The notes under the pieces are model-generated. The model did not search any database. It saw nothing but the letters and a program-made list of their open reading frames with translations, and was not told where the DNA came from. From the NCBI GenBank assembly GCA_014238425.1, contig JABABD010000005.1, forward strand, positions 62,001 through 126,000: DNA of 64,000 nt. Direction: 5' to 3'. Shown here piece after piece: positions 42,912-53,900 of the stretch (the first letter of the stretch is position 1; every line of letters starts with the position of its first letter). Both the position numbers and the translations under genes were made by a program. This DNA is from Flavobacteriaceae bacterium. GTDB taxonomy: Bacteria; Bacteroidota; Bacteroidia; Flavobacteriales; Flavobacteriaceae.

Positions 42912-44645
42912 ATGAGTTTCCTAAAGTGTATTTCGTTAGCCTTAATTTTCCTTATAACTTCATGCTCTTCAGATGAATCTAATAGTTCTGCAGAGCGACT
43001 GAATTCAATAATCGAAAGGTATCAAGATTATGAAGGCTATGATGAAAAAGAATACCCCTTAGGAGTCTCTACAAAAGAATATTACCAAACCCAAGCTGAA
43101 TTTGCTAAATCTAAACTTGAAGAACTTTCTAAAATAGATTTAGACAAGTTAAAAGAGACGGATAGGATTTCGGCTGAACTATTGAAGTTCGTTCTGCAAG
43201 ACCAAATTGATTATTTTGAGTTTGAACGTTACTTGAATCCGCTACTATCAGATTCTGGATTTCACAGCAGCTTAAATTATCACGTAAGACCTTTAAACAA
43301 TTATTCAGAAGTCATTGAGTATCTTAAGGAATTAAATGCAATCCCAAGCTTTGTGGATCAACATTTCGTGAATCTACGTGCTGGATTAGAAAAAGGTGTT
43401 TCTCAACCAAGAGTGATTTTTAAGGGTTATGAGTCTACCTATAATGACCATATTGTTGATGGCGTAGAAGAAAGTTATTTTTATTCACCCTTTAAGAATT
43501 TGCCAGAAAGCCTTACTAAATCTCAAAAAGATTCTATTTTAACTGCAGCTAAAGAGGTTGTTGAAGGAAAAGTGATTCCGCAATTCAAAAGGATAAAAGC
43601 CTTTTTTGAAACTGAATACCTTCCAAAAACCAGAACAACTTTAGGAGTATCTGACACTCCAAATGGAAGGGAATATTATCAAAATAGAATTAATTTTTAT
43701 ACTACCAGCAATCAATATACTGCTGATGACATACATCAAATTGGACTCAAAGAAGTGGCACGTATTAGGGCACAAATGGAGATTATTATTTCCGATTTGA
43801 ACTTTAAAGGAAGTTTCGACGATTTCTTGAAATTTTTAAGAACAGATGAGCAGTTTTATGCCAAAACGCCGAAGGAATTATTAATGATCGCTAGAGACAT
43901 GGCTAAACGCGCCGATGAGCAATTGCCGCGCTTTTTCAAAACGTTACCGAGAAAACCTTATGGAGTAGCCCCAGTGCCCGATGCTATTGCTCCTAAATAT
44001 ACAGGTGGACGTTATATTGGCACGAGCGCAGAGAGTACAAATCCAGGGTATTATTGGGTGAATACTTATGATTTACCAAGTAGAACACTATACACTTTGC
44101 CGTCATTGACAGTCCATGAGGCTGTTCCGGGACACCACTTACAAGGGTCATTAAATAATGAACTGGGTGATAGTATTCCACAATTTAGAAAAAATTTATA
44201 CTTGTCAGCTTATGGAGAAGGTTGGGGATTGTATACAGAATTTTTAGCAGATGAAATGGGTATGTATACCACGCCTTATGAAAAATTTGGACAACTTACT
44301 TATGAAATGTGGCGTGCTTGCCGGTTAGTAGTTGATACAGGAATTCATGCCAAAGGTTGGACTCGCGAACAGGTGGTTGATTTCATGGCTTCGAATACAG
44401 CGTTGTCTTTGCATGAAGTGAATACGGAAACTGATCGCTACATTTCTTGGCCCGGACAAGCGTTGTCTTATAAAATCGGAGAGCTTAAAATTAGAGAACT
44501 TCGAAAAAGAGCCAAAAAAGAGTTAGGTAGTGATTTTGATATTCGAGAGTTTCATGAAATTGTATTAGAGCAGGGTACAGTTACCTTGGCTATTTTAGAG
44601 AATAGAGTAAATATATATATAGATAGAGTAAAGGATGGCGAGTAA
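42912..44645 (+). CDS. DUF885 family lipoprotein metallopeptidase
   Basis: 577 residues from ATG 42912, which opens a clean lipoprotein signal (MSFLKCISLALIFLITSC); an ATG at 42882 overlaps the upstream gene and would add 10 residues. Catalytic motif HEAVPGHHLQGSL (the DUF885 HExxPGHH zinc site) is intact, with EGWGLYTEFLADEMG downstream. It should act on the outside of the cell or in the periplasm as a peptidase. In this operon it may trim collagen-type peptides; specificity is unproven. Its end overlaps the epimerase start by 11 bases. Confidence 0.85.
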   Translation: MSFLKCISLALIFLITSCSSDESNSSAERLNSIIERYQDYEGYDEKEYPLGVSTKEYYQTQAEFAKSKLEELSKIDLDKLKETDRISAELLKFVLQDQIDYFEFERYLNPLLSDSGFHSSLNYHVRPLNNYSEVIEYLKELNAIPSFVDQHFVNLRAGLEKGVSQPRVIFKGYESTYNDHIVDGVEESYFYSPFKNLPESLTKSQKDSILTAAKEVVEGKVIPQFKRIKAFFETEYLPKTRTTLGVSDTPNGREYYQNRINFYTTSNQYTADDIHQIGLKEVARIRAQMEIIISDLNFKGSFDDFLKFLRTDEQFYAKTPKELLMIARDMAKRADEQLPRFFKTLPRKPYGVAPVPDAIAPKYTGGRYIGTSAESTNPGYYWVNTYDLPSRTLYTLPSLTVHEAVPGHHLQGSLNNELGDSIPQFRKNLYLSAYGEGWGLYTEFLADEMGMYTTPYEKFGQLTYEMWRACRLVVDTGIHAKGWTREQVVDFMASNTALSLHEVNTETDRYISWPGQALSYKIGELKIRELRKRAKKELGSDFDIREFHEIVLEQGTVTLAILENRVNIYIDRVKDGE

Positions 44646-45645
44646 TACATTTGTTTGCATAGATGCGCATACCTGTGGCAATCCAGTTCGAGTTATAAAG
44701 GAAGGTGGTCCAGAACTTATAGGGAATACGATGAGTGAAAAGCGTCAGTATTTCCTTAGAGAATATGATTGGATTCGTAAAGGATTGATGTTCGAACCTC
44801 GTGGCCATGATATGATGAGCGGAAGTATTTTATTTCCTCCACACAATCCAGAAAACGATTTTGCCATTCTATTTATTGAGACATCAGGATGTTTACCGAT
44901 GTGCGGACATGGTACAATAGGCACAATTACCATTGCTATTGAAGAAGGTTTGGTAATACCAAAAAACCCTGGTAAAATTAGAATGGAAGCACCTGCAGGG
45001 TTGGTTGAAATAGAATACCAACAAATAGGAACTAAAGTTGATTGGGTAAAACTCAAAAATGTAAAAAGTTATTTGGCAGCAGAGAATTTGACCATTGAAT
45101 GCCCAGAATTAGGAGAGCTCACTTTTGATGTTGCTTATGGCGGAAATTATTATGCGATAGTGGATCCTCAAAAAAACTTTTCTGGAGTTCATGATTTTAC
45201 CGCTAGTAAAATCATACAGTATTCGCAGATAGTTCGTGATAGAATAAATAAAAAGTACCCAAACATGTTCATCCATCCAGAGAATGACACAATTAAAGAC
45301 GTCACACATTTGCTATGGACAGGTAATACGATTGACTCTGCATCATCAGGGAGAAATGCCGTGTTTTATGGAGATAAAGCAATAGATAGAAGCCCATGCG
45401 GAACGGGAACATCTGCAAGGTTAGCACAATTACATGCTAAAGGTCAATTAAAAAAAGGAGAAGATTATATCCATGAGAGCTTTATTGGCAGTAAATTTAT
45501 TGGTAACGTAGAAGAAGAGACAACTTTAGATGGAAAAACGGCAATTATACCTAGCATTAAAGGCTGGGCAAAAATTTACGGACATAATACAATTACAATA
45601 GATGATGAAGATGATCCATATGCACACGGTTTTCAAGTGATTTAA
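44635..45645 (+). CDS. 4-hydroxyproline epimerase (proline racemase family)
   Basis: 336 residues with both catalytic cysteines of true epimerases: Cys90 in LPMCGHGTIG and Cys255 in RSPCGTGTSARLAQL. It interconverts trans-4-hydroxy-L-proline and cis-4-hydroxy-D-proline, step 1 of the 4-hydroxyproline pathway, and feeds the FAD dehydrogenase two genes downstream. Compare the paralogue at 55990, where the second Cys is Thr and the reaction should be a dehydration. Cytosolic, no signal peptide. Confidence 0.93.
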   Translation: MASNTFVCIDAHTCGNPVRVIKEGGPELIGNTMSEKRQYFLREYDWIRKGLMFEPRGHDMMSGSILFPPHNPENDFAILFIETSGCLPMCGHGTIGTITIAIEEGLVIPKNPGKIRMEAPAGLVEIEYQQIGTKVDWVKLKNVKSYLAAENLTIECPELGELTFDVAYGGNYYAIVDPQKNFSGVHDFTASKIIQYSQIVRDRINKKYPNMFIHPENDTIKDVTHLLWTGNTIDSASSGRNAVFYGDKAIDRSPCGTGTSARLAQLHAKGQLKKGEDYIHESFIGSKFIGNVEEETTLDGKTAIIPSIKGWAKIYGHNTITIDDEDDPYAHGFQVI

Positions 45646-45656
45646 AAAATAAGAAG

Positions 45657-47915
45657 ATGAAACAGTTTTTATGTTTATTAATTGGCTTGAGTGTATCAGT
45701 AACGTCTTCTCTAGCGCAAAGCATTACAAAAGATGATTACAAGAGGGCTGTAAGTTTCATGTATGACAATTATAATAATAAAACGGCATTTAATCTGTAT
45801 AATGAGGTTAAATGGTTTAAAGATAGCTCTGGCATTTGGTTTGTAGATTACAGTAAACAAGGAGGGGTTTATAAAACTATTTCTTTCAAAGGTTTTAAAA
45901 CAGAATTGTTATTTGACCAGAAAAGAGTTGCGGATGAATTAAACAAAGTTCTTGAAACAAAGGTTGAGGCGAATCAACTATCATTATCTGATTTTGAACG
46001 GATCGGTAATGACTCGCTCGCATTTAAAAATGCAGATAGAGCTTATGTATTAAATCTAAAAACGTATCAACTTCGGGAAAAAGAAAAGGATGAAAAAGAA
46101 GAGCCTAATGAATTTGAAAGTAAATCGCCAGATGGCAAATGGATAGCGTATTCAGAAAATCATAACCTTTTTATAAAATCTACTAAAACTGAAGCAAAGC
46201 ATCAACTAAGTTTTGATGGTGATAAAAACTACGAATATGCTAGTTGGTATGGCTGGTATGATAAGATGGAAGGCGAAAACGGTGAGCGTCCAAAACACTT
46301 TTATGTAGATTGGTCTAAAGATTCTAAATGGATATCTACAAATATTGTCGATTTAAGAAATGCTGAAAAAATGTATTTGTTAGATTATAGCATTGATACA
46401 TTGTATAAACCTAAATTATTATCTTATTACCGAGGATCTCCAGGCGATACAACAATGGTGCATGTAAAGCCAGCGTTCTTCAATGTAGAAAGTAAAAAAG
46501 AAGTTAAAACTAGTCTTCCAACTAATACACATATTAATGCTGTTTCTGTACAATGGTCGGAGAAACCGGGTATTATATATGCAAATTATCAAGATAGGGG
46601 TTATCAGAAAGAACGTGTAAAAGAAATCAATCTAAACACCAATACAGAAAGAACATTAATTACAGAAGAGAGCAAGACCAATATCGATAATTTCAGGTAC
46701 TGGTTATTGGAAGAGAACGATAAGCTCATTTTTCTTTCAGAACGTAGTGGTTGGCGACAACTTTATGCATTAGATCTTAAAACTGGTAATACAACCTCAC
46801 TAACCAATGGAGCCTATTATGTGAATGGAATTAGTCACATAGATAAGGAAAAGGGTGTTGTATATTTTATGGCAAGTGGTAAAGACAAAGGAAATAACAT
46901 TTATCATCAACAATTGTATAAGGTCGACCTTAGCGGTAAGATCACATTGCTAACTTCAGAAAATGTGCATCATAGAATTTCTTTTTCCAAGGATGGTCTT
47001 TATTTTGTTGACAATTATTCCACAATCAGTATTCCAACAAAAACAGTTTTACGTGAATCAACAACTGGAAAAACAGTAACAAATTTAACCGAAGCTGATA
47101 TTTCTGAAGCTGCGATAAACGATTGGAAAGCTCCTGAAGTATTTCAATTAATAGCGAAGGATGGCAAAACAACTATCTATGGAGCTTTGTGGAAACCAAC
47201 AAATTTCGACCCTGATAAAAAATACCCAATTATTGATGCAACTTATACTGGCCCACATACACAAAGGTTTCCAAAATCCTTCAATGGCGTATTTAATAAT
47301 CAGTCTCTGGCAGAGCTTGGTTTTGTGATAATGCAGATGGATGGATTGGGGACATCAGGTAGATCAAAAGAATTTCATGACCATTCCTATAAGAATATGG
47401 GTAATAACCTTGAAGATCATGTCTTAGCAATTAAATATCTTGGAGATAAGTATAGTTGGATCGATGCCAGTAGAGTTGGGATTTTTGGTCATTCAGCAGG
47501 AGGATATGATACAGGTAGGGCGATGTTAGCATTCCCTGATATTTATAAAGTTGGAGTCGCGAGTTCCGCAGATCACGATTTTAGAATGGAGAAAGCATGG
47601 TGGCCAGAAATGTACCAAGGTTGGCCTATTGATTCGACCTACCAAAAAGTTTCTAACATTACTAATGCAAAAAACCTAAAAGGGAAATTGCTCTTGGTTC
47701 ATGGAGGTATGGATGATAATGTGAATCCATCTGCCACTTTTAAATTGGCTGAAGCTTTGGTCAAAGCCGATAAAGAATTCGATTTGCTAATTTTGCCTAG
47801 CCAACGCCATGGTTATGATGGTGAGCATAGAAAATATTTCATTAAGAAACGATGGAATTATTTTATAGAACATTTAAGAGGGAGTACACCAATTTGGGAT
47901 TTTAAATGGGAGTAA
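45657..47915 (+). CDS. S9B prolyl dipeptidyl peptidase (DPP-IV-like)
   Basis: 752 residues: signal peptide (MKQFLCLLIGLSVSVTSSLAQS), an eight-bladed beta-propeller (about 60-500) and an alpha/beta hydrolase with Ser613 in GHSAGGYDTG, Asp686/687 in GGMDDNVNP and His718 in RHGYDGEHR. DPP-IV enzymes remove X-Pro dipeptides, common in collagen (Gly-Pro-Hyp repeats). Exported, so it acts in the periplasm. Placed between epimerase and FAD dehydrogenase genes, it supplies short Pro/Hyp peptides. The nucleophile motif is GHSAG rather than the usual GWSYG. Confidence 0.87.
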   Translation: MKQFLCLLIGLSVSVTSSLAQSITKDDYKRAVSFMYDNYNNKTAFNLYNEVKWFKDSSGIWFVDYSKQGGVYKTISFKGFKTELLFDQKRVADELNKVLETKVEANQLSLSDFERIGNDSLAFKNADRAYVLNLKTYQLREKEKDEKEEPNEFESKSPDGKWIAYSENHNLFIKSTKTEAKHQLSFDGDKNYEYASWYGWYDKMEGENGERPKHFYVDWSKDSKWISTNIVDLRNAEKMYLLDYSIDTLYKPKLLSYYRGSPGDTTMVHVKPAFFNVESKKEVKTSLPTNTHINAVSVQWSEKPGIIYANYQDRGYQKERVKEINLNTNTERTLITEESKTNIDNFRYWLLEENDKLIFLSERSGWRQLYALDLKTGNTTSLTNGAYYVNGISHIDKEKGVVYFMASGKDKGNNIYHQQLYKVDLSGKITLLTSENVHHRISFSKDGLYFVDNYSTISIPTKTVLRESTTGKTVTNLTEADISEAAINDWKAPEVFQLIAKDGKTTIYGALWKPTNFDPDKKYPIIDATYTGPHTQRFPKSFNGVFNNQSLAELGFVIMQMDGLGTSGRSKEFHDHSYKNMGNNLEDHVLAIKYLGDKYSWIDASRVGIFGHSAGGYDTGRAMLAFPDIYKVGVASSADHDFRMEKAWWPEMYQGWPIDSTYQKVSNITNAKNLKGKLLLVHGGMDDNVNPSATFKLAEALVKADKEFDLLILPSQRHGYDGEHRKYFIKKRWNYFIEHLRGSTPIWDFKWE

Positions 47916-49163
47916 ATGAGTAAAAACATAATCGTTATCGGAGGTGGAATTATAGGCTTGTGTTCTGCTTATTATCTTAATAAAGAAGGACATCACGTTA
48001 CTGTTGTCGATCAATCTAACATGGACGCTGGTGCTTCATATGTCAATGCAGGATACCTTTCTCCGAGTCATATAATCCCTTTGTCAGCACCTGGTGTGAT
48101 GAAGAAGGGTATCAAATGGATGTTTAATTCCTCTAGCCCATTGTACATTAAGCCAAGACTAGATCCAAATTTTATTAAGTGGGCTCTAGCTTTTAATAAG
48201 TCATGCACTCCCAAACATGTAGAAAGAGCCATTCCTGCTATTAAAGATATAACTCTATTAAGTCAAGATTTGTATGATGATATAAAGTCTACAGAAAAAT
48301 TTAGGTTTCAGTATGATAAAAAGGGCTTGCTAATGCTGTGTCAAACCGAAAAGATGTTAGAAGAAGAAATTGGAGTGGCAGATATCGCAAGAGATCAAGG
48401 TTTAGATGTGACGACTTTATCGATGGACGATGTTAAAAAGCTAGAACCTCAAGCTCAAATAAACGCCATTGGCGCAACGTATTATACTTGTGATTCTCAC
48501 ACGACACCACATGAATTTATGGAGGACATGAAAGCGCATTTGAAATCATCGGGTGTTATCTTTCGTTTAAATGAAAAGGTAAAAGATATCACGGTAGAAA
48601 AGGAAAAAATTAGATCTATCAAGACTACTAAACAAATATTAGTAGCAGATGAGTATGTCTTAGCAGCAGGATCGTGGAGTTCATTATTAAGTAAAAAACT
48701 AGGTCTTAAATTATTATTGCAAGCAGGAAAAGGATATCGTATTAATACGTCAAGAGAAACGGGAATTACTATTCCGGCTATTCTTGCAGAAAGAAAGGTA
48801 GCTGTAACACCTATGAACGGATTTACACGTTTTGCTGGAACTATGGAAATTGCTGGTATTAATCACAATATCAACAGAGTAAGGGTAGATGCGATTGCTG
48901 AAGGAGTACATCAATATTATCCTGATTTTGAAGTAACGGAAGAAGAGAAGTCTGGAGCTGCGTGTGGTTTAAGGCCAGTAAGCCCTGATGGATTGCCATA
49001 TATTGGAAAATCAACGACATGTCAAAACTTAACACTGGCTTCTGGTCATGCCATGATGGGGTGGAGTATGGCTACCGCCACGGGGAAATTGGTTCAAGAA
49101 ATAGTGGATGGCGTAAAAACTTCAATGGCTATAGAATCATTTAATCCAGATAGAAGATTTTAA
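47916..49163 (+). CDS. FAD-dependent D-hydroxyproline dehydrogenase
   Basis: 415 residues of the DAO/GlyOx family: FAD-binding Rossmann motif IIVIGGGIIGLCSAYYL, DEYVLAAGSWSSLLSKKLGL and the C-terminal GLRPVSPDGLPYIG and LTLASGHAMMGWSMA. It matches single-chain DadA-like dehydrogenases that oxidise cis-4-hydroxy-D-proline to pyrroline-4-hydroxy-2-carboxylate. It is one base from the DPP gene, in the middle of the pathway. Electrons go to a membrane acceptor in known examples; oxidase action is an alternative. Confidence 0.88.
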   Translation: MSKNIIVIGGGIIGLCSAYYLNKEGHHVTVVDQSNMDAGASYVNAGYLSPSHIIPLSAPGVMKKGIKWMFNSSSPLYIKPRLDPNFIKWALAFNKSCTPKHVERAIPAIKDITLLSQDLYDDIKSTEKFRFQYDKKGLLMLCQTEKMLEEEIGVADIARDQGLDVTTLSMDDVKKLEPQAQINAIGATYYTCDSHTTPHEFMEDMKAHLKSSGVIFRLNEKVKDITVEKEKIRSIKTTKQILVADEYVLAAGSWSSLLSKKLGLKLLLQAGKGYRINTSRETGITIPAILAERKVAVTPMNGFTRFAGTMEIAGINHNINRVRVDAIAEGVHQYYPDFEVTEEEKSGAACGLRPVSPDGLPYIGKSTTCQNLTLASGHAMMGWSMATATGKLVQEIVDGVKTSMAIESFNPDRRF

Positions 49164-49165
49164 AC

Positions 49166-50458
49166 ATGCGATACGACCAGGTTCCTAATTCATTGTTTCA
49201 AAATAACAGAAAGAATTTCACTTCTCGGATGAAGGATAACACTATTGCAGTTTTAACGTCTAATGATGTAAAACACAATAATGCAGATGATGTTATGGGG
49301 TTTGCTCAAAACAATGATTTGTTTTACCTATCAGGAATTGATCAAGAGGGAACGATTTTAGTTTTATATCCAGATGCCTATAAAAAGGAAAATCGTGAAA
49401 TTTTATTTGTAAAGGAAACCAACGACCATATTAAGATCTGGGATGGCGAAAAACTTACAAAAAAGCAAGCTACAGAAGTTTCTGGAATTAGGCGTATAGA
49501 ATGGCTTCAGGATTTCGAAATGGTGTTGCAATACATGGCTTTTGAGTCCGATGGTTTTTATCTTGGACATAACGAGCATTTAAAACGCATTACAAAAAAT
49601 CAACAGACACAGCAAGATAGGATGATTTCTTGGTGCAAAGAGAAATACCCGATTCATGAGTATTATCGAGCGGCTAAGATTACGAGAGCGTTAAGGCCTA
49701 TAAAATCAGATGAAGAGATCGAGTTAATAAAAAGAGCAGCAGAAATTAGCGTAGTTTCTTTTAAAAACGTCCTGAAAGCGTGCAAACCTAACATCAAGGA
49801 GTACGAGTTAGAGGCTGAATTGACATACAACCTAACGAAATCTGGCGCGACACGACATGCTTTTAAACCTATTGTTGCATCTGGGAAGAATGCTTGTGCC
49901 TTACATTATAATACCAACGACAGCACCTGTAATGATGGTGATATGATTTTGATGGACTTCGGTGTCTGCTATGCTAATTATAATAGTGATACGACACGTT
50001 GCTTTCCTGTAAATGGAAAATTCTCAAAAAGACAAAGAGATATATATACGTCTATTTTGCACTGTTTAAAAGAAGGAAGTAAATTACTTAAGCCTGGCAT
50101 AAATTCTTTGGAATATGAAAAGCAAATGGCTGGTTTGGTTGAAGGCGAATTAATAAAATTAGAATTACTTAATGCAGATGATGTAGCTAATCAAGATTCT
50201 GAAAACCCCTTGTATAAAAAGTATTTCATGCATGGAACAGCGCATCATATTGGGTTAGATGTCCATGATGTAGGACTGTATTCTCGACCATTTGAAGCAG
50301 GTATGGTGTTAACTTGCGAACCTGGTATTTATATTCCTGAAGAAGGTATTGGTTGTAGATTGGAGAATGATTATCTGCTAATAAAAGACGGAAACATTAA
50401 CCTAACAGAAGCTATGCCTATAGAAATAGTAGATATAGAGGCCTTAATGGAAGATTAA
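49166..50458 (+). CDS. M24B aminopeptidase P / prolidase-type peptidase
   Basis: 430 residues: N-terminal creatinase-like domain and C-terminal pita-bread fold with the five metal ligands: Asp in LMDFGVCY, Asp in SDTTRCF, His in HGTAHHIGLDVHD, Glu in LTCEPGIYI and Glu in CRLENDYLL. It cleaves X-Pro bonds and would release Pro/Hyp in the cytoplasm (no signal peptide). Last gene of the plus operon; its stop overlaps the stop of the convergent acetyltransferase gene. Confidence 0.9.
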   Translation: MRYDQVPNSLFQNNRKNFTSRMKDNTIAVLTSNDVKHNNADDVMGFAQNNDLFYLSGIDQEGTILVLYPDAYKKENREILFVKETNDHIKIWDGEKLTKKQATEVSGIRRIEWLQDFEMVLQYMAFESDGFYLGHNEHLKRITKNQQTQQDRMISWCKEKYPIHEYYRAAKITRALRPIKSDEEIELIKRAAEISVVSFKNVLKACKPNIKEYELEAELTYNLTKSGATRHAFKPIVASGKNACALHYNTNDSTCNDGDMILMDFGVCYANYNSDTTRCFPVNGKFSKRQRDIYTSILHCLKEGSKLLKPGINSLEYEKQMAGLVEGELIKLELLNADDVANQDSENPLYKKYFMHGTAHHIGLDVHDVGLYSRPFEAGMVLTCEPGIYIPEEGIGCRLENDYLLIKDGNINLTEAMPIEIVDIEALMED

Positions 50459-50928
50459 AAATCTAAGTTTTCAATATTAAGCCGCATATTAATAAGGTGT
50501 TTTTCGAATCCTGCTTTTTCATAAGCTTTAATGGCTGAAGGATTTACATCATAGACATCTAATCTCAACTCGAAAACGTGTCGCTCTTTGCACCATTTCA
50601 AAAGGGCATCCAGAATTAATTTATTTAAGCCCTTGCCTCGATGCTCCTTAGGGACAAACATAAATCCGAGATAACCTTGTTTGTCATGTTTTAGATAACT
50701 TCGGTCATCCAATATTTTTGCGTATCCAGATGCAACAATAGTATTGTCAAAGTCAACAACGAAAACATCTGAATTGTCATTTTTTATGAGCAAGGAGATA
50801 TCGTAATAACTAATGTCTCCATCTTTAATCGTAGAATCCATTGGTCGTTCTGCAGTAATAAGACCTTGTTCAAACTCAAGGAGTGTTGGTAGATCTTCTA
50901 GGGTGGCTTTTCTAACAATTGGTGTCAT
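50455..50928 (-). CDS. GNAT family N-acetyltransferase
   Basis: 157 residues with the GNAT core: IVASGYAKILDDRSYLKHDKQGYLGFMFVPKEHRGKGLNKLILDALLKWC (acetyl-CoA loop HRGKGLN) and ELRLDVYDVNPSAIKAYEKAGFEKH. Substrate unknown. It is the last gene of the minus operon, three bases from the kinase-aminotransferase fusion, so it may act on an amine from hydroxylysine or another peptide product. Confidence 0.9.
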   Translation of the reverse strand: MTPIVRKATLEDLPTLLEFEQGLITAERPMDSTIKDGDISYYDISLLIKNDNSDVFVVDFDNTIVASGYAKILDDRSYLKHDKQGYLGFMFVPKEHRGKGLNKLILDALLKWCKERHVFELRLDVYDVNPSAIKAYEKAGFEKHLINMRLNIENLDF

Positions 50929-50931
50929 AAT

Positions 50932-53900
50932 TTAATAAGATGTCATGAAATTTTCTGAACATATTTTTTTTAAGTAAAAAAGTAATTCGTCTGCATTCTC
51001 TTTATTGAAAACCATTGGCGGTTTTATTTTTAAAACATTATGATCCAGCCCATCAGTACTCATTAAAATACCATAATCTTTCATTCTATTGGCAAGATAT
51101 TCTGTTTGAGAAGCTAAAGGGTTCATGTGAGAATCTACTAACTCAATTCCTAGAAATAAACCTTGACCACGAACCTCACCAATAATTGGAAAATCTTTGG
51201 ATAAAAGGTTCAATTCAGATTTTAAAAACTCACCAACCTCTAATGCATTCTTTTGTAGTTTTTCACGCTTAACAGTCCTTAGAACTTCAGTTGCAATAGC
51301 ACATGAGACTGGGTTTCCACCAAAGGTGTTGAAATATTCCATGCCGTTGGCAAATTTATCGGCGACTTCTTGAGTGCATGCAACAGCAGCAATTGGATGC
51401 CCATTACCAAGGGGTTTTCCAATAGTAACAATATCAGGAACTACATCATGTAACTGGAACCCCCAAAATGTTTTTCCCATGCGACCGCAACCCACTTGTA
51501 CTTCATCTGAAATACATAAGCCTCCTGCTTTGCGAACTAACTTATATGCTTGAGTCAGAAACCCTTCAGGTAATTCTATTTGCCCACCACAACTTATAAT
51601 AGGCTCTATAATAAAAGCACCGACACCACGCCCTTTTTCGTGTATTGACTCAATTTGTTTTTGAACTTCTTCAGCATATGCCTCGGCTGTGTTTCCCCCT
51701 CTATATTTACCTCTAAAAGCATCTGGTAATGGAAAAATATGAGTATGTTCTGGTGTACCTTTCCCTCCTTTCCCGTCAAATTTATACGAACTGATATCAA
51801 TGCACATATTAGCATTTCCATGATAACCTACTTCGCTCGCAATAATGTCTCGTTGACCAGTATTGGCTTTTACCATTCGAATAGCTAATTCGTTGGCTTC
51901 ACTCCCAGAATTCACAAAATGCAAAACGTTTAATTCTGGCGGCAATGTTTCTATGAGTTCTTTTGCTAAAGCATTTATGTTTTCATGTAAATAGCGAGAG
52001 TTTGTATTAATTAAAGCCATTTGCTCTTGCCCGGCCTTCACTACATTGTAATTTTCATGGCCTACATGAGCCACATTGTTGACTGTGTCAAGGTATTTTT
52101 TACCAAATGGATCCATTAAATATTGACCAGCACCACGAACCATTTGTATGGGAATTTTATATTGTAAACTTAAACTCTTACCTAAATGTTGCTGCCTGTA
52201 GTTAATGAGTTCGTTATTAGAGTTTAAGGAAATGTTTTCAAGTGCTTCAGATTTAAATAAACTATTTGGATTTGGACATAGGCTTTTCCAGACATCAATT
52301 TGCTTTGGGTAAGCAACACCAGGAAAATCTATGTCATAATCTAGCATAGATAGCATTACTTGAAAATGCAGATGAGGTGCCCAGTTTCCGTTTTCTGGAT
52401 AATTGCCCAATTCTGCAATTTTTTCACCCTTTTTTATGATATCTCCAACACTGCATTTGGTAGCACTTAAAATGGTTAAATGACCATATAGGGTAAAGAA
52501 CTCAAGATGTTCAATGGTGTGTTTTAAAATCACCAATCCACCATATTCTTTATCACCAGCATCATTGACTGCAGTGACGACTTCTCCATCTAATAAAGAA
52601 TGGACTGGTGTATTAGCTGGTAACCAAAAGTCTATTCCTAAATGTACAGTCCTACTTTCTATTCCTTGATTTCCAATTTTGTCATACTCTGTCGAAGTGT
52701 ATAAAGCTCTTGGCTCTAAATAACCTCCTGCTATTATTTTGTTTGGTATTTGTTTTTGAAGTTGTTCTATTTTAAACTGAAATAAATCTAGGTCATTGAA
52801 ATCGTGTTGATGCCCTATCCATTTACTGGACACACTTAAATCAAGATGATGGACTTTGTTTTTGGCTTCAGTTGGGAATAGTTCATTAAGTTGAAATTGC
52901 TGATTTGAAACCCAATTTTCAAATTCATTTTGTTTAGGATGACCATTAAATCCACAAGCTTCTCGAAAACTATAGTAGGCAAATTCTGGATTTATTTGAC
53001 GCCATTTTTGTAATAATTCCCAAGCTGGCTTTTCACTAATTAGTAAATACTCGTTATTTGGCTCTTTGTCCTTGTTAATTGCCGATTTAGTTAATGAGAT
53101 TACTAATCTCATTGCGATGGCAATATACAAATGAGTCAATTCATCTTCATTTAAAGGGAAAGTAGAATGATACCCTTTTACTATTGACAATGCTGCCTCC
53201 AATGGGTCATTATGATGCATAATAGCATACGAGCAAGCAATAGCAACATCGTTTATAACTTGAGTGTAAATTGCATCGCCATAATCAATTGCCGCTTTTA
53301 CTTTTGGATTGATCAATTCTGAAGTGACAATCACATTATTGTCATTTGCATCGTTATGAACTACTGCTTTGCGCAGCTTTGAATAAGCTTCTTGTGACGT
53401 CTCAAATTGAGCTTGAAAATATTCTATAATTTCTTTTTGATCATCTTTGAATAATTGTATATGTGATTTCGTCCAAAGAGATTGGGCGATATCCCAAACA
53501 AACTCTCGATGTGCTTCTGGATGATCAAAACCCTGTAAGGCTTTTGTTAGTAAACCACATTGCTCACCTAAACTAAAACGTAAATCATCTAATTGTGGAT
53601 TTACGTCGCTCCAGACACGTCCAGATACCCAACTTAATAAACGTACTTTACGTTGGTTTCCATAATCATCTGTAATTTCTGAAATGGCATTACCATCCAT
53701 ATCGGTCATTACTTTTGGAGCAATGAGATTTTGTCCCTTTGCTTCGACAAATTGTAATAGTTTTTGCTGAAAATCTAAATAGTTTTCATTTTCATTAGGT
53801 CTTGATACTTTTAAAATATAGCCATCACTATTCTCGGTTTTAATTCTAAAATTAAAATCGACTTCTCCAGGAAGCGGCAATGCTGTTCCTTTAATAGCGT